A stretch of 64,000 nucleotides of DNA from Steromphala cineraria (GCA_916613615.1 OU744730.1:23066406-23130405), one strand, 5' to 3'; numbered from the stretch's first letter, positions 33,671 to 47,900 are shown. The notes: a model not told the origin generated them from the letters alone. A program made the numbers and translations.

Positions 33671-36068
33671 AGTGCAAATAGGAAGCGATTGTTAAAATCT
33701 CTTCAGGCAAGTGATTAGAAGACAGAAATACAATGTAACACTTTACAAGTACAATGCTAATACAAGTCATGAATATCAAAATACAAATATGCACAGTTAC
33801 TGTGACCAGGCAGGTTATTTTGATTATCAAAGTGGCAATAATTAGGAAATTTCAACTGTTGCTGACCCGTGACAGTTCAATCACAATCGGTGCAGAAAGT
33901 AAAACTATTAATATTTAAAAAAAACAAGGTATTTATTGAAAACAAGGTATTATCATATTATTACCATATGCCCTCTGCTGAACATCGTTTTCACTGACGA
34001 TGAGTCGTCTTTTGAAAGCTTAATGCAATCGACACCGACTATTATATATTTAGACTTTCAGGCATCGTTGCCTCTTTAACAAAACAACCCATGTACGCAA
34101 CATGATGAATAATACACAATCTGGGCCCTGCATTCAGAGTTATGCCGATATGGTTTACTATTCATATTACTAGTACATTGTTCCCATTTCGAGCGTTTCT
34201 AGACAACATTTAGTTCTCTACGTATACCTTCTCAAGACGGGTTGATTCACAGCTCTCAGTTTCTTGACGAAAACTATTGCTTGACCATTTCCGTATGCCT
34301 TAAGTAAGGTCTGCGCATGTCTGACCCAATTTTCGTACTTCGTTATAACCAGTCGGTCGGACTAACCAATCAATACTAGCACAAGGCATCACGTCCGAGT
34401 TCTATCACCGTGTCTTCATTCAAACTCCGTATAGGTTTCAGAATAACGGTAAATGTTTTATAACTCTCCGTGTTTTCACTACCCGATCAGGGACGCGGAT
34501 AAACCCAATTGAGATCGGAGAAGATGCCAACATTAATAGATCAAGGTACAGATCGTATCATTACCAATTTTACAATTTTTGTCATCACATACTTATAATG
34601 ATTATCATCTCCGAAAATGTTGACTTGCAATTGATATTATATCAATTGTTTCCCACTTGAAGATTGATCAAAATTTGGAAAATCTTTAAAACAACCAGTT
34701 TAAAACATCTTTATTTAACATTTTAAACACAATGTTACTAAAAATCGAAGATTGTTAAGCCTTGCAATATATCGAGATACTTTTCAATATTCATCTTATC
34801 TATATTGTCAAATGCGCACTAGTTTCATTTAAAAAAGGAACTTGGCATTTATAAGAAGTTCCATTTCTACAAAACGATGTCATTTGACTAGAGTGTTGAC
34901 ATTAAAACAAACAACATAACACTTGACAAAAAAATATATTTCATTTCATGTCAAATTGTTAAAGAAAATGCAGAACATTAGGATGATTTAAAAGGTGTAC
35001 ATATATGTAACAAAAGGTCACGGATATCTTACAGTTTTACTTTATCTATCTCAGGAGAAAAAAGATGTAAATCTTATCGTACTTGACATCTTCATGATTC
35101 CGCGATTGTATTTATGCACAAATGTATCAAACTGACTGAACAAAATGTTACGTTGTGTATGAATTCTACAACTAAAAGAAGAGTGATTTTAGTTGAATAA
35201 CGTAAAAGAAGCGAGCAATCACAGCATGTGTTTCATATTTAAAACAGCACCCTGTTTGTTTATCAAGGTAGTCACTGTTTTTCTCTTAAATAAATGTAAA
35301 ACGTTATCTTAACTTTGAAAGTAACAAAATACAATGAAAATTTACTGAATTGACAAAGTACTTGCACCGACAATGGCTAATGACTGAATAGTGTCCAACC
35401 TGCGATAATTCACTAGTGGTGCATTCTAACCTCCTGTGTAAACCAGGGAAGTATAAAAGTGTTATAACATCCCTGTGTAAACCAATAGAAATAAAACCAT
35501 GTTTTACCACATATCTCCAACGGTTGCACGAAATTGCAGTAAGGCCTCTATTCACTTTGCAAATGATAATGTGGTTTTATCATGAATTTTCTTAGTTTTT
35601 GAAAAACCTCACAATATCGTGTTTGGTAAAAAACGATCTTTTACAAAAAATCTAATTAAACAGGGAATCATCCGCGTTGGCACTGAAGTCTGAAATAACA
35701 GCATTTACCAGCTCTGCTAAATGCATCATCGCTCACAACACGCTTGGCATATGAACGAATTATAAGGATGTTTATCAGCAAATACGAGACTCGGGATAAA
35801 TTTAAGTTAAAAAGCTAGTGTCATTTGCAACCGTTTCGTTATCGATGCTAGGGAGAAGTTCGGTGGCGAAAAACGAGTTATTCTCTGCAACTATGTAATG
35901 TGCGTGCGTATAAAGATTGATTAGGTCAACATTCAAAAGGTTTTCATTTCCGGACGAGAACTCGAATAATATAATACCAATTATTTTCATGAAACTAGCA
36001 TAGATGTGTCATTGATACTTCAACCATTGCAAGCAAATGTAATATATGCATACATGCAAGTGAAGGAT

Positions 36069-36091
36069 ATGTGTGTGTGTGTGTGTGTGTA
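36069..36091. repeat. (TG)n microsatellite
   Basis: About eleven uninterrupted TG units. Confidence 0.9.
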
Positions 36092-38460
36092 AGGAGGCGC
36101 GTTTTTGTGGCAATTTCAATAACTTCATAAGAATGGCAAAAGTTATTCTTAAACATGTCATGTCATTTATTTCACCTGTTGATCAAATCCAAATTGATCA
36201 AATCCCATTTTAAGCTCTGGTATATTTGTCTATAAATTTAAATTTTATCGTGTTACTCCTTTCACTTATTCCTAAAACTATATTAACTACGATGCGTGAC
36301 TGATAAAATAAAGATTTATTTGACCACTTTAGTTTGAAGCTCAAAGTTGCTCTTGATACATAGACAAAAGAGTCAAACAGACACAATTGTAGTTTAAGAG
36401 ATATTGATAAAATGTGTTAGTTTCTTTTCCTGCTTCATCCAACAAAATTACAATTACAAATCACAATAAGTAAACAGTGGAAGTTTGTGACAAAGTTGAG
36501 AAAACATATAAATTTAATTAAAGTTCAATTAACAAAGTAACAGCGAAGTATGAGATAGTATAAGACGAGGTAATTATCTTGGCATGAAATTGTAAACAAA
36601 AACAAAAACATAACAAACACCATGGAAACAAGACGGACAAATATTTGAAACACTGACTCCATTTGTCTTGATCAGAGATAAAAGCTTCGGTGTAACACGA
36701 AAGTATCTACGCGATTGTTTATATAGCAACGTTTGTATATGAGTAAATCGCTGCAGTAACATCAGAAAAGTTACTTTATTTTCATGAGAATGTAGATATT
36801 TAGGGAAATAACAATTCTATTTATTTTATTTTTCTATTGACTTTTTGTGATTTATTTATTCAGTAATTCACTGACAAACACACACTAATAAAAATAATCC
36901 TTAATGATACAACTTGTTGCATTTACAAAGATAGTTGGGATTCGATAAAATATATTTTTGATTTTTGACCACAACACTCCTGAACATTTTAATTACCAGT
37001 TTTGACATTGAAAAGACTTCTAAGGCATACGCTTTTGTAGATGGACTCGAACGACCAATGGTTGATATATCTAAAACATGTACGAGCGGTTTTTATCTTA
37101 ACAATCAGTACTTTTCTTTTACGGGCATGTTTACAACCACTTAAAGAAAGAAAAGGCACAAATAAGTTGTAAATTCAAAGAAACTAAAATATTATCAGCC
37201 GTATTATGAATTTTATCAAAGGAAAAAAGTACAGCATTGACATTTCTAGGAACATAGTTCTTATGAAGATCTAACGGCTTGGTGATTTTGAAACCCGATG
37301 ATGTTTTTTCATGAAACGTGCAAGCCTTTGCTTAACAAAGAGACTTTACTGCACTCATACTACTATCTCCAGCAGGTTTAGAGACAATTGGACATGACTG
37401 ACAAACTCCTATATACGTGCTTTACTTCCACTTTATATAGAGAAATAACCGAAGACTGCAAAATTGTCAGGTTTAGCTAAATAATTCGCTTTTCCAAAAC
37501 CAAGTCAGTTTTTTGTAAGATCATGTTAATTTGTTCCCAAAACACATACCCTTTACTATGGCAATTTAACTACTGCACAGAATGATTTTGTATTTTAGTT
37601 TAGAAGGGAGTGTGAAAATGTAACACGCCACAACACATCACACGGATAATATGAAATGATGACTATTTATTTCGACTCCCCAGACAAATGGAAAATAGTT
37701 GGGAGAAAACTTAGAAACTTGACAAAAAAGTGATAAGCTTTGATGTGAACTGTGGTATTCCTGACATACGTGCCACTAAACCACAATTACAACTCGACAG
37801 ATGAAAGATGTTTTGGTAAGAAGTTAGAAGTCTTGTGATTTTATAATGGTGCTCCCTTGGGCTAGCTCTGGCAATAAAATATTCACTATATCCCTAGAGA
37901 GTTTGCCAAGGCCAGTTTGATGTCAAAACGTCTCTTTCACTAAAAAAGCGTTGTGTGAATAATAAAAGAACTTCGAAAACAGAAAGAAGCAAAGAAAACA
38001 AAATCAGTAAAAAACTTTTTTATTTTTTCACTTGGACCACGAACATTTCCTACCCTTGTTGACTCGTGATATTCTGTTATAACATTGCTCAAATTCATAT
38101 CATTCCATTGACACATATTTCATAGTTTTAAGAACAACAACTGCCTAAAGGAAAACACCTATGAAATAGTCATTTTTAAGTATAAGAGAAGTTAAAAGGG
38201 GCAGTAGCACGTTTTTAGGGGGAATATAAGGTGATGTCAGGAAAATGAAAATAAATGGTTCCAATTGAAAGACAATGTATTCAAACTAAATGGAGCAGTA
38301 ATAATTCAAATATATAATGTAAAGTTTAGCCATGCAATTCCTTTTTCTTACACAAAATGAATTAAAGGTGTTCACACAAAAATGGCCGCCAATGGATTTA
38401 ATGTGAATCTTCATACTTTGTCCTCTGACTATGTCTGATTGACTTGTGTAATGAGATTTA

Positions 38461-40090
38461 TACCATGACTCTATTGTTTGGACCCGTGGTATAACTAACC
38501 AAAATGTTAGTTATACTTCACCAAAGAATCAGCCGGAACTACTTTCATTTAACCCTTCTCATGACAGACTAATAACAAAATGTATTACGATCTATGTAAC
38601 TGCAACGGTTTGACAAAGACCTTCAATTTCAAAATTTGACAAACAACCATAGGATAACTTTTATTTGTTTTTTGGGTGTTTTTTACATCTTTTTATGTTG
38701 TTAATTGTTCTGTCGGGAGCCTTGTCGTCGTTTGAGGTAGTCGTTACAGCCGGAGGACGTCGTTTTGACCAGAGAAATACTGCTGACCATTTCATCGTTT
38801 TGGCGGAGAGTTGAGACCAATTCGCACAAACGATTCACTCATATGAATCTTTGCCGTTTTAGGGAAATTTTCTTTTCTCCTGGACAGGCGTCATGTTTGT
38901 CGTTCCATAAAAGACCTGCAAAGAGTTAAGATTGTTATGTTAAACTGAATAAGTGAAAAGAGAATAGAGACAGAGAATATATTAAAAAGCTTAAATACAT
39001 AATGAACTGAACATTTTCTTCATTGTACGATTTTGTAATTCCAGTCATCCTTTTGATGACATATATGGTATATTTTAATCATTAACTGTGACTTTTTTAT
39101 GGTTTGACAAAAACAATTCTTAACCCGCAGCCCTATCAATAAACAAATGAGTATTTTTGGGAGGAAATTCTTAATTTTAATTTTTGAGAGATTGCTCCAT
39201 AATTCGAATAACAATAATTGCTGCAAATTTATATCTAAATTTAATGAAATGATCAGTGACAGAAACCTCATTATCTAGCCATGACAGACCAGGGCATAGC
39301 ACCATTTAGAAAACTATACTGTTAAACAGACAGTCCGTGATAATTATGGTAATTCATTCAAAACATCTCGCATAGGTAATAACTTAAACATCTTAGTAAA
39401 GGAATTCCTGCCTTCTTCGTCACGAAAGATATGCAATGAAGAGACAAATTTGCAAACTAATTGTAGTTCCTTCAAAATACCATTTAATGCTCTGATATAT
39501 CTTAATTATTTCAAGACTGCACTCTTGTCGGTAGAAACACTTCCAAATTTTAAATTTGTATGTTAAATTCATCGAGAGGAAAGTAATTACCTGTCATTCT
39601 CCATGTTTGTAGAGAAATGTTGCCTACGTCCTCACCTTCCATTGTACACAGTGACAATGTCGCCTTCTCCGACAGCCCATGTCGTTTTCATCATTGAGTG
39701 CACGTGCAAAGCATGACCCACGCGCTGTTGTTGTTACCGTAGTTTGCTACTTAAATGCTGCTCAATAGACAGTTTTTTAAAGACAAAGGATAAGGTAACT
39801 ATAGAGCATATTTTAGAGAATATTTGGTAGCTTCTAAAAGCGTGATAAGGCATATTGTTTGGTATAGAGAACATAGTTCAACGTATTTTCACAATTTGCG
39901 TATGGTATTTTAAAAGATATGTTTTGTTTATATATGTCGTTGTGTTGGTCATGGTATAAGTTAGTTATACGACTCGTATTGGTCGTCTAGTCCACGACAT
40001 GGTTGGTTATACGACTCGCCGCTCCGCGGCTCGTCGTATAACCAACCATGTCGTGGACTAGACGACCAATACTCGTCATATAACTATTAC
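38461..40090. mobile_element. 1.6-kb unclassified insertion nested in MITE copy 4
   Basis: It is flanked by TTA on both sides (empty site GATTTATGACAC inferred from sister copies), which fits a TWA duplication. The left end has the small hairpin TATAACTAAC/GTTAGTTATA (38490-38515). The right end is a 53-bp-arm hairpin (about 39971-40085). It has no convincing coding region and the outermost ends are not clear inverted repeats of each other. Confidence 0.65.
39971..40085. repeat. 53-bp-arm hairpin at the right end of the nested insertion
   Basis: Arms related to AGTTATACGAC...GTATTGGTCGTCTAG and CCACGACATGGTTGG pair with about three mismatches around a CG-rich 17-base loop (CCGCTCCGCGG core). 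The GC-rich loop stands out from its surroundings. Confidence 0.85.
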
Positions 40091-40704
40091 TTATGACACT
40101 ATCAACATAATACATTTAGCATTAACATACAATAATCAGTGCAAATTTTAAATTATACGATTATCAAAAAACGTGCTACTGCCCCTTTAAGAGATAAGTA
40201 AACAATAAGTCACAAACCAAATAGTAATTTTTCACATTTAACAAATACATGACATTTGTCAAAGATAAACTCCGATGTTATTGAAGCAGGCTAAAGATGT
40301 CGATGTTGACTTTGAATGATGAAGTGTCTATTCTTAAAGCTGAACCCAATGTATTCAGCAATCGTCGAAATGAAGGGCCCTTGGCATCAGACGTGTTTCC
40401 TGTCTTTTAAGAATGTCATTAAAGTAATCGCTTCGAGTCATGTAATTTGTAAGAACATCAGGAACGTATTTGCTTCAAGGGCATCAACATAAATACAATG
40501 CAGAAGTTAAGGTTTTGCATGTATGTTTGTGTGGATGAACTGGCGTCTATGTGTCTGCGTTAAATGAAGACATTAGAATAGGAATTGTAATGTAAATATA
40601 TGGATAATTCTTTTTTTTGCAAGCAGAAACCTACAACATTACAGTTCTACAAGTCACAATAACATTTCAAAGAATCGCAGTTGAGAAATGTGAGAAAACA
40701 TTAA

Positions 40705-41046
40705 AGGGGCAGTAGCACGTTTTTAGGGGGAATATGAGGTGATGTCAGGAAAATGAAAATTAATGGTTCCAATTGAAAGACAATGTATTTAAACTAAATG
40801 GAGCAGTAATAATTCAAATATTTAACATAAAGTTTAGCCATGCGATTCCTTTTTCTTACAGAAAATGAATTAAAGGTGTTCACACAAAAATGGCGGCCTA
40901 TGTATTTTATGTTTATCTTCATACTTTGTCCTCCGACTATGGATGATTGACTTGTGTAATGACATTTTTCACACTGTCAAAATAATACATTTAACATTAA
41001 CTTACAATTATCACTGAAAATTTTAAAATATAAAATTATCAAAAAA
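40705..41046 (+). mobile_element. TTAA-flanked MITE, copy 5 (3'-truncated)
   Basis: The left TTAA (40701-40704) and AGGGGCAGTAGCACGTTTT are intact. The copy stops just before the right inverted repeat, at ATTATCAAAAAA followed by unrelated sequence. Confidence 0.85.
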
Positions 41047-42820
41047 GTAAAGTAAAGTACAATAAAGTTACAATTAAAAATACACACAGCATTCCATATG
41101 AGAGTATACGAAGTGTTAATTATCTTGGCATTCTTCCCCAACAAAAGCATTACGGATACAAATTCAACAAGAAACAAAAAACGCGATAAATTACTTTTTC
41201 GGTAACAGAAAGATCATTCGTGGTTATATATTTGATGACTTTTCATTAAAAAAAATTACAATTAGCTATTTTGTAAAGGTACTAGTAACTTTAAAAAGCT
41301 TTTTAAAACTAAATATAATCTGTTGTAAAATTTGTTGAAAACCCGATTAAACCAATATATTTTTGTAAATAAAGTTTCTGTAAGATGACGTTGTTTCTTA
41401 ACGTTGTATTCACTGACTTACAAAAAGATTATATATAACTATTTTCTTAAAGTAAGTTTTTTTAACAAACTTGCAATTATCCCATTACTAAAGATTTGTT
41501 AACGGCATAAGAGAATAAAATAGTTGCAAATATTGTATAAATGCATGTAAACATGTTTGAATACAGAGACAACCCAAACCGTTTTTTTTAGGTGAAGCAT
41601 ATTGTCTACTTAAGTAACATAACCCAAAATTCACATCACCCAATTTAGAAAATCATTATATTCCCGTCAAATGCTATATCCCTTTTTGTGTTTGTTCAAA
41701 TTCATTTGTAGCAGAGTTAATTGGTAAAAAGTATTGATGAAGAATGGCGATGAAAATGAATAAAACCCAGCGGAAAAGCTCTAAAAGAAACTATTCAATT
41801 ATTAGAACTTTAATCAAAGGTCTATATTTAAATGGGAAATTGAAAGGCTGGTAATATCAAGGAAGTCAGTCTGTCGCCATTTGGTGAATAAAGCTAATTG
41901 CAGCGTGAATTCCTGGACGACTGATTATCTATCTCGTGAAATTATTGCTATAACTGAATAGGGATGTCTCCTGTCTATAGAACTGTTAACTGTGTAGTGT
42001 AAACCTCAAATGTACAATTTGTAAAACTTGTTACTTAGATATCATGCATTTAATAACATTGACTACAGCTATACAATGCAAACTGACACCATTAACATCT
42101 ATCTTTTTTGGCTTTTTAACTTTTGAAATGGTAAGGGTTCATGGCAGACACAGGTTGTTTAGGTGAAAGGTAAATGAAATGATATCTTGAAACACAAATA
42201 ATACTGCAATTACCTTCTAAACATCTATTGTCCTATCAAGAAAACATATCTACCTCTAGTGTACATAGTGAACATCAGATGTATAATTTGTACATAGTCT
42301 TAGTCTTTATATGTAATGACACATTATGACCCCGAATTACAATAGAAAAACGTATTATCACTTTTTCTTTTGATGCATACTTATCACCTACGATTTCCAA
42401 AAAAATGCGACGATCAATCTAAATGTTTGAAATGTGATGAAAATGTAATTAATATTCTCACAGACTCCCTGTTTAAGCAATATTTGACATTTAAAACTTT
42501 CCTGGCTTTAGTTAATTAAACGAAAAAAACTTGGATATCTTAGAACATCGATTCAATTTTCTACATGATGTCGTAACTGAGAATGTTTACTCAAGTCTTT
42601 TTATAACCATTATTCATACTGTGTTATTCATACTCCGCTGTGTAAAGAAATTATTTTTTAAAAAACCATATATACATGTAAATTGATTATAATTTGGACT
42701 GGACTGGACTCAAACTACCTAGATCATAGTTAAATGGTGGAAAACTGCTGTAGTAAGGTCACGTTTACCAATCGTTTATTGTTGGTCAACCTTTGGATGT
42801 GAAATACGTGGATTTTCCAT
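41047..42820. other. AT-rich intergenic DNA
   Basis: No recognised gene or repeat. Confidence 0.4.
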
Positions 42821-42824
42821 TTAA

Positions 42825-43180
42825 AGGGGCAGTAGCACGTTTTTAGGGGGAATATAAGGTTATGTCAAGAAAATGAAAATTAATGGTGACAAATGAAAGA
42901 CAATGTATTTAAACTAAATGGAGAAGATATAATTCAGATATATAATGTTAAGTTTAGCCATGCAAATCCTTTTTCTTACACAAAATGAATTAAAGGTGTT
43001 CACACAAAATGGCCGCCAATGGATTTTAGGTGAATCTTCATACTTTGTTCTCTGACTATGGAAGATTGGCTCGTGTTATAAGATTTTTGACACTAGCAAA
43101 ATAATACATTTAGCATTAACATTCAATTATTTGTGAAAATTTTTAAATATAAAATTATCAAAAAACGTGCTACTGCCCCT
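42825..43180 (+). mobile_element. TTAA-flanked MITE, copy 6
   Basis: This full-length copy has perfect TTAA on each side and well-matched ends (AGGGGCAGTAGCACGTTTTT and its complement). Confidence 0.92.
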
Positions 43181-43184
43181 TTAA

Positions 43185-44418
43185 ATACGCATTTACAACA
43201 TTCAAAAAATTGAATCACAATATTTGTTTATCTTGTGAAAGGTTGTCATAGAAAATTAATATCTCTCAGTTTATTTACATGTATGGATTTCATATTTCTT
43301 ATTTCAAAGGCAAAAGTAAAATATAAAGATGATGTTATGAAAATTATTTTGATCAACATTTGACATTTTCTTTTTCTATACCATATCATATTTCATGTAT
43401 TTGTTGTGTATCATTTTCTTGTTTGAGAAATGTCATTGGTATATAATGATTTGGTATTTGATAGTATTAAGTTGCATGGCAGTTACTTACCTTTTTACCA
43501 CATATTCTAGTATTACAGAAATGAAACAAAATACATCTTTCATAACACGGAAAGGTTAGCTTTTGAAGAAACTATTTAAGTTTTGTATTTGTATAGGAAA
43601 GGGACTTTACAAAAGATATTGCATTTCTATATTCAAAAACACATATCTCTTTCATATATAATGAAATGTGAACAGTGTTGTCTTCTAATCGATATAAGTA
43701 ACATGTTTCATTTCCTGTTTAGTGTTTTTCCTATAAAGAGTGGAAAGTTTGTAATAAAAACTTTTGAAACTTGTGTGTGCTTAACAAACTTAAATAATCA
43801 TCAAAAGATTACAACTCACCGGGCCCAAATAATAATATTAAATCAAAACAAAAATACCATAATGCAGAAGAATATAGGAATGACAACTTCTTTGTTCATT
43901 GTATGCATATACGTTGTCATCCATATATTTTCCTGCATTATTGACATTCCAACATCTAAAATGCCTTTACAAAAATACCATTCCTAAGAAATAGAAAACC
44001 CAAAAAGGCACATCTACATGTGCTGAATAATCCACATGCCAAGTGTCATTGATCTAGGTGTTTGAGTTCTGCTCCGGAAAGCAATTCGAAGTTACTATTC
44101 AACAACAAAAACCAAAGACCCAAATGCCATTAAATCATGTGCTAGGTCAAATATTTCTATGTTTTTCTCGAGGGACAGGCATGGTGATAACTTTATGAAA
44201 TTGTGTTGATAATACGTCAGTTTAATAACAAGATAATGTTAACAGCAAAATACGAGAGAACGGATTAACATAATTGAAACAGGAAAGGAAAACTTGTTAA
44301 GGAAACGCTTTTGGATGATATATGCAGATTTTGTTTGAGAGACGTATGATTCATTTAAACAAAACCTTTATAACTGTACATGTTGTAATGTCATATGAAA
44401 TACTCAGATTAGGAGTAC
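43185..44418. other. AT-rich intergenic DNA
   Basis: A 134-codon open frame (43583-43987, plus) was examined. It shows no domain, is rich in residues expected from AT-rich sequence and has no splice partners, so it is not called as a gene. Confidence 0.4.
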
Positions 44419-44496
44419 AATTCATTTTGTGTATGAAAAAGGACTCGCATGGTTAAACTTTACATTATATATTTGAACTATTGCTGTTCAATTTAG

Positions 44497-44537
<41 letters not shown>

Positions 44538-44940
44538 TAGACATTTGTATAGCGCCAATATCCAGCTCAGAAGAGCGCTGCTCAAAGGCGCTTTGGCTTT
44601 CCCTCGATCATTGGATATCAATCTTCATGACACTTCTTTTTACCATCTCGACTCCCGAGGGAGCATACAACACTTGCAGTCATGTGACGCACAGCGTTAA
44701 TGTCACTCTCAATCTTTACGAGGTACCCATTTACAGCTGGGTGGACTGGGACACATAGTCACAGTATTTTGTCCAAGTATACTGCACGTTGCTGTACCCG
44801 CAACTAGGTGTCTGCACGTTTTCATGTTGCCACCATCTGGTCATTTACCAAGTTTAAATACATTGTCTTTCAATTGGAACCGATAATTTTCATTTTTCTG
44901 ACATCACCTTATATTCCCACTAAAACGTGCTACTGCCCAT
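44419..44940 (-). mobile_element. TTAA-flanked MITE, copy 7 (reverse, interrupted, end lost)
   Basis: In reverse orientation, 44419-44500 matches the middle of the family (AAACTTTACATTATATATTT). The match resumes at 44857 with CATTGTCTTTCAATTGGAAC and reaches the inverted end CGTGCTACTGCCC. The distal end is missing. Confidence 0.8.
44501..44850. mobile_element. 350-bp SINE-like insertion with (TTA)n run
   Basis: It is inserted in MITE copy 7 and flanked by AGTTTA (44495-44500 and 44851-44856). It begins with a (TTA)n run of about 35 bp. TATAGCGCCAATATC and the pair AGAGCGCTGCTC...GGCGCTTTGG follow, then GAGGTACCCATTTACAGCTG and GGTGGACTGGGACACA. These phrases resemble widely dispersed animal short retroelements, recalled only at motif level. 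A microsatellite end and an imperfectly defined 6-bp duplication fit a retroposed element. Confidence 0.6.
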
Positions 44941-44945
44941 TTTAA

Positions 44946-47900
44946 AGAAAGCTATAAATGACTGAAAAGACACTTGATGTACATGTAATAGGATTAAACA
45001 GTCATTTGTAATAACCATCCCAAAAACAACCAAACTGGAAAAATGGATTCACGTTGCTTAACCTGCGAAGATACGTTCGCTTAACTTAGGAAATTGTTTT
45101 AAATATTAACATTTATTTCTTTTATTTTGCTTGCTTCCTTAAGCTTTAATAACCTTGAAGGCTCCAGTCATTTTAAATGACCCAGACCTACTCGATCAAT
45201 CAAGTGAGGACGCATTATGCTTTTGGCATCAGACACGCTTCCTGTCTATTAAGATTTCATTAACAAACTCTCCTTGAACTTCTGTAATCGATATGAACTC
45301 CTTGAACTTAATCCTTTGAGGGAACAAAGTTTTTATATATCTACTATGAATTCTTAAGCTTTACAATTCTTGTTTTTGAACTATTCACTAATTTAGCAGT
45401 TGCAAGCTCAACGTTGTCCCACTTTCAAACCATGCATGACACGTCATTCACAAATATGAGCCAAAATTAAATTGCAACATTTTTTTCGTCACAATTCATT
45501 GGTACAACATTTTTCTGCAGTGTGTCAGATATTGCATAAACGTTCTACAGAAGCCAATAATAGAGTGATGTGTGATCGAGAAGGGACATGTCGGTTATAT
45601 GATAAATATGTTGTGAAGTATTCACATTCATAAATTACATGTTTTAAATGCGTTGCTTTGAACATTAATTCCATTACATACATGTAAATACTGTCAATCT
45701 GCAATTTACTTTCTTCTTAAAATATCAAAATCATGTTTTAGTCATGAAGACCTAAAGTATTATAAGCATACCAATTTCTGTCTATGTTCTTATTGTCTGA
45801 AGGCGCTGGACATTAAGAAAGACACATTGTAAACAAACGATGCTTGACTTAAAGTACATGAAGAAGTTATAGATAATGTTTGAATCATATTGAGAGAGTA
45901 GAGAGCAGTGAGGAACAACTTTCATGAAGATTAAATATTTCATCAACAGTTTACTATCCTTCTATGACTATAAGTTTTCTTTGCTGCAAGGGATTAAAAG
46001 CAAAACCTATAGTCCGTTTCCGCGTTTTAAACATATGAATATGATCTTTATTATTACACTTTGCTTGATTTCTTAATTATGAAAGAACACCTTTAAGTAG
46101 ATCAACATTAATTTGCTTCAGTTAAAAAACTAAGTGTTGTAATGTGTAAACAAACGGAAAGTAAACACATAATAACTGTCACAATCTTTCAAACACTTTG
46201 ACTAAATGTCATTTTGTTGTTGTCATACCATAACGCAACGAACGTGAAACCAAATCCACATTTAGCATTGCATACACTCTTTTCAGCAAGAAACAAGATA
46301 AACAATTCAATCTTTATACTTAAACATTCACTAATAGTAACAAATAGTAACATTTATAGCATGATTTCTTTAAAAAATGTTGAGGGTTTTTGCTTGCAAC
46401 CGGTTTATTGCTTTTAAAATTCTTCTTTACCACTTCATACATTGACATACTGAACCTAAAATACTTTCGAATCTTTTAGAAAAGTACCGACACTTTTCAA
46501 TAAAACTTAACAAGTATCTTCAAATAATCGTCCAAATATGTGAGACGTTTTATTGGGTAAAGGATTCAAACTTTTTGAGAACATTTCTCTTTCATCTGCA
46601 TGCACATGTAGACTCTTGGGATAAAACATCAAAGGATTTCCTTTCATTTAGAAATGTTTTATTTCTTCGTTCTTTGTCTGTTCTTTGTCTATTATTATCG
46701 GTAAACATCTAGATCGACTACGTCGACGTATCCTCAAGTTCTAGGTACCATGTAAGTATTCTTCAAGTGGATTAAAAATCTCATATATGCCTGTTCCAAC
46801 TAAACGTACATCACAGACAAAACGCTTGCTGATAAGACCTGTTATCCTATTATTTAACCAAAAGAGATTTGTTTTACGTGTCATCTCCTGATGGAGTAAA
46901 CACTTAACTAAGATTGCCTCGACTGGTTCTTTCATTTTTTTCTCGGTAAAGTGTGGCTCATCACAGGCAAGGGGTAAAATTATTTGAGATGTTTAAGTTC
47001 TTTCAGTCATTCTGAGAGGAAGTATGGTGAAAGAGGAGTTTCAAAGAATTGATTCAATGCATACTTAGTAGTTTTTATCATCGTATTTTTGTTGCTATCT
47101 ATTTGTTTTGTTGAACCAATATTAATTGAGTATCTAACATGTTCAGCTTTAGATATTTACATTTTGAAACTCTTTTCACTGTTTAAATGTTTTATTGTTC
47201 TTAAAAACAAAAAACAATTTTTGTTTAGAAGAATTATAAGTTTTCATTGTTTCTCGAATTACGTTTTCAGTTCATGTTGTTCCTTATCAGACCAGATACT
47301 GCTGTGGTTTTTGGATAAATACATATTTATCTACTACTTATTTACTATACATTGACGTACTTTTAATTTAACTAACTTAATTTTAAATACGTTTAATTGG
47401 ATAACAAGACAATTGAAGTTCGAATTTAGTCAGATATATTTTCCTTTACACAACGAGTTTGAGTGAAAATTTTAAGAAACATTTCCACATTATTGTCCAA
47501 TCAATGATTTTAAGGGTATTTGTTATGTTCCAAAATATATCATAACGTTTTTGTTTTGTTTAAACCTAAAATTCATTTACATTTTAATTTTTTCCCACCA
47601 ACTTTGACGAACGCTGTAGGTAAATCATATTCGATTTTTGCTGAAAACCGAGTAGTAGATAGATTTCGTCATTTAATGTTTAAGAAAGTTTTAGTAAGTA
47701 CTAAAGGCCATTCCATTATCTTGCATGTATAAACCCAGTGCAAATAGTCTCACATAAGTACTAGTCTTACATAAATGCGACACACAATAATATGCAATAT
47801 GTATAATGCCTTACAAAACATTTAATTTATTAAAGTTTTGTACGAATGTTGATCAAGACCCGGGACAGTTGCAAGAAAGAAACATCCTTTTCGTGACTTT

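Larger units (their letters stand above)
33026..38191. other. Long non-coding stretch upstream of the dioxygenase gene
   Basis: No gene recognised. It should contain the promoter and first non-coding exon of the dioxygenase gene. Features seen are a 27-bp-arm hairpin at 33613-33670, CCAAT-like and GC-richer sequence around 34300-34520, and a (TG)n run at 36069-36091. Confidence 0.45.
38196..40186 (+). mobile_element. TTAA-flanked MITE, copy 4 (interrupted)
   Basis: The ends AAGGGGCAGTAGCACGTTTT and ACGTGCTACTGCCCCT are flanked by TTAA at 38192-38195 and 40187-40190. The family sequence breaks after AATGAGATTTA and resumes at TTATGACACTATC, with about 1.6 kb of foreign DNA between. Confidence 0.9.

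Noticed and set aside
43583..43987. 134-codon plus-strand open frame
   Set aside because: Same reasons: biased composition and no recognisable motif.
46741..46935. 64-codon minus-strand open frame with balanced composition
   Set aside because: No recognised motif and no adjoining exons.
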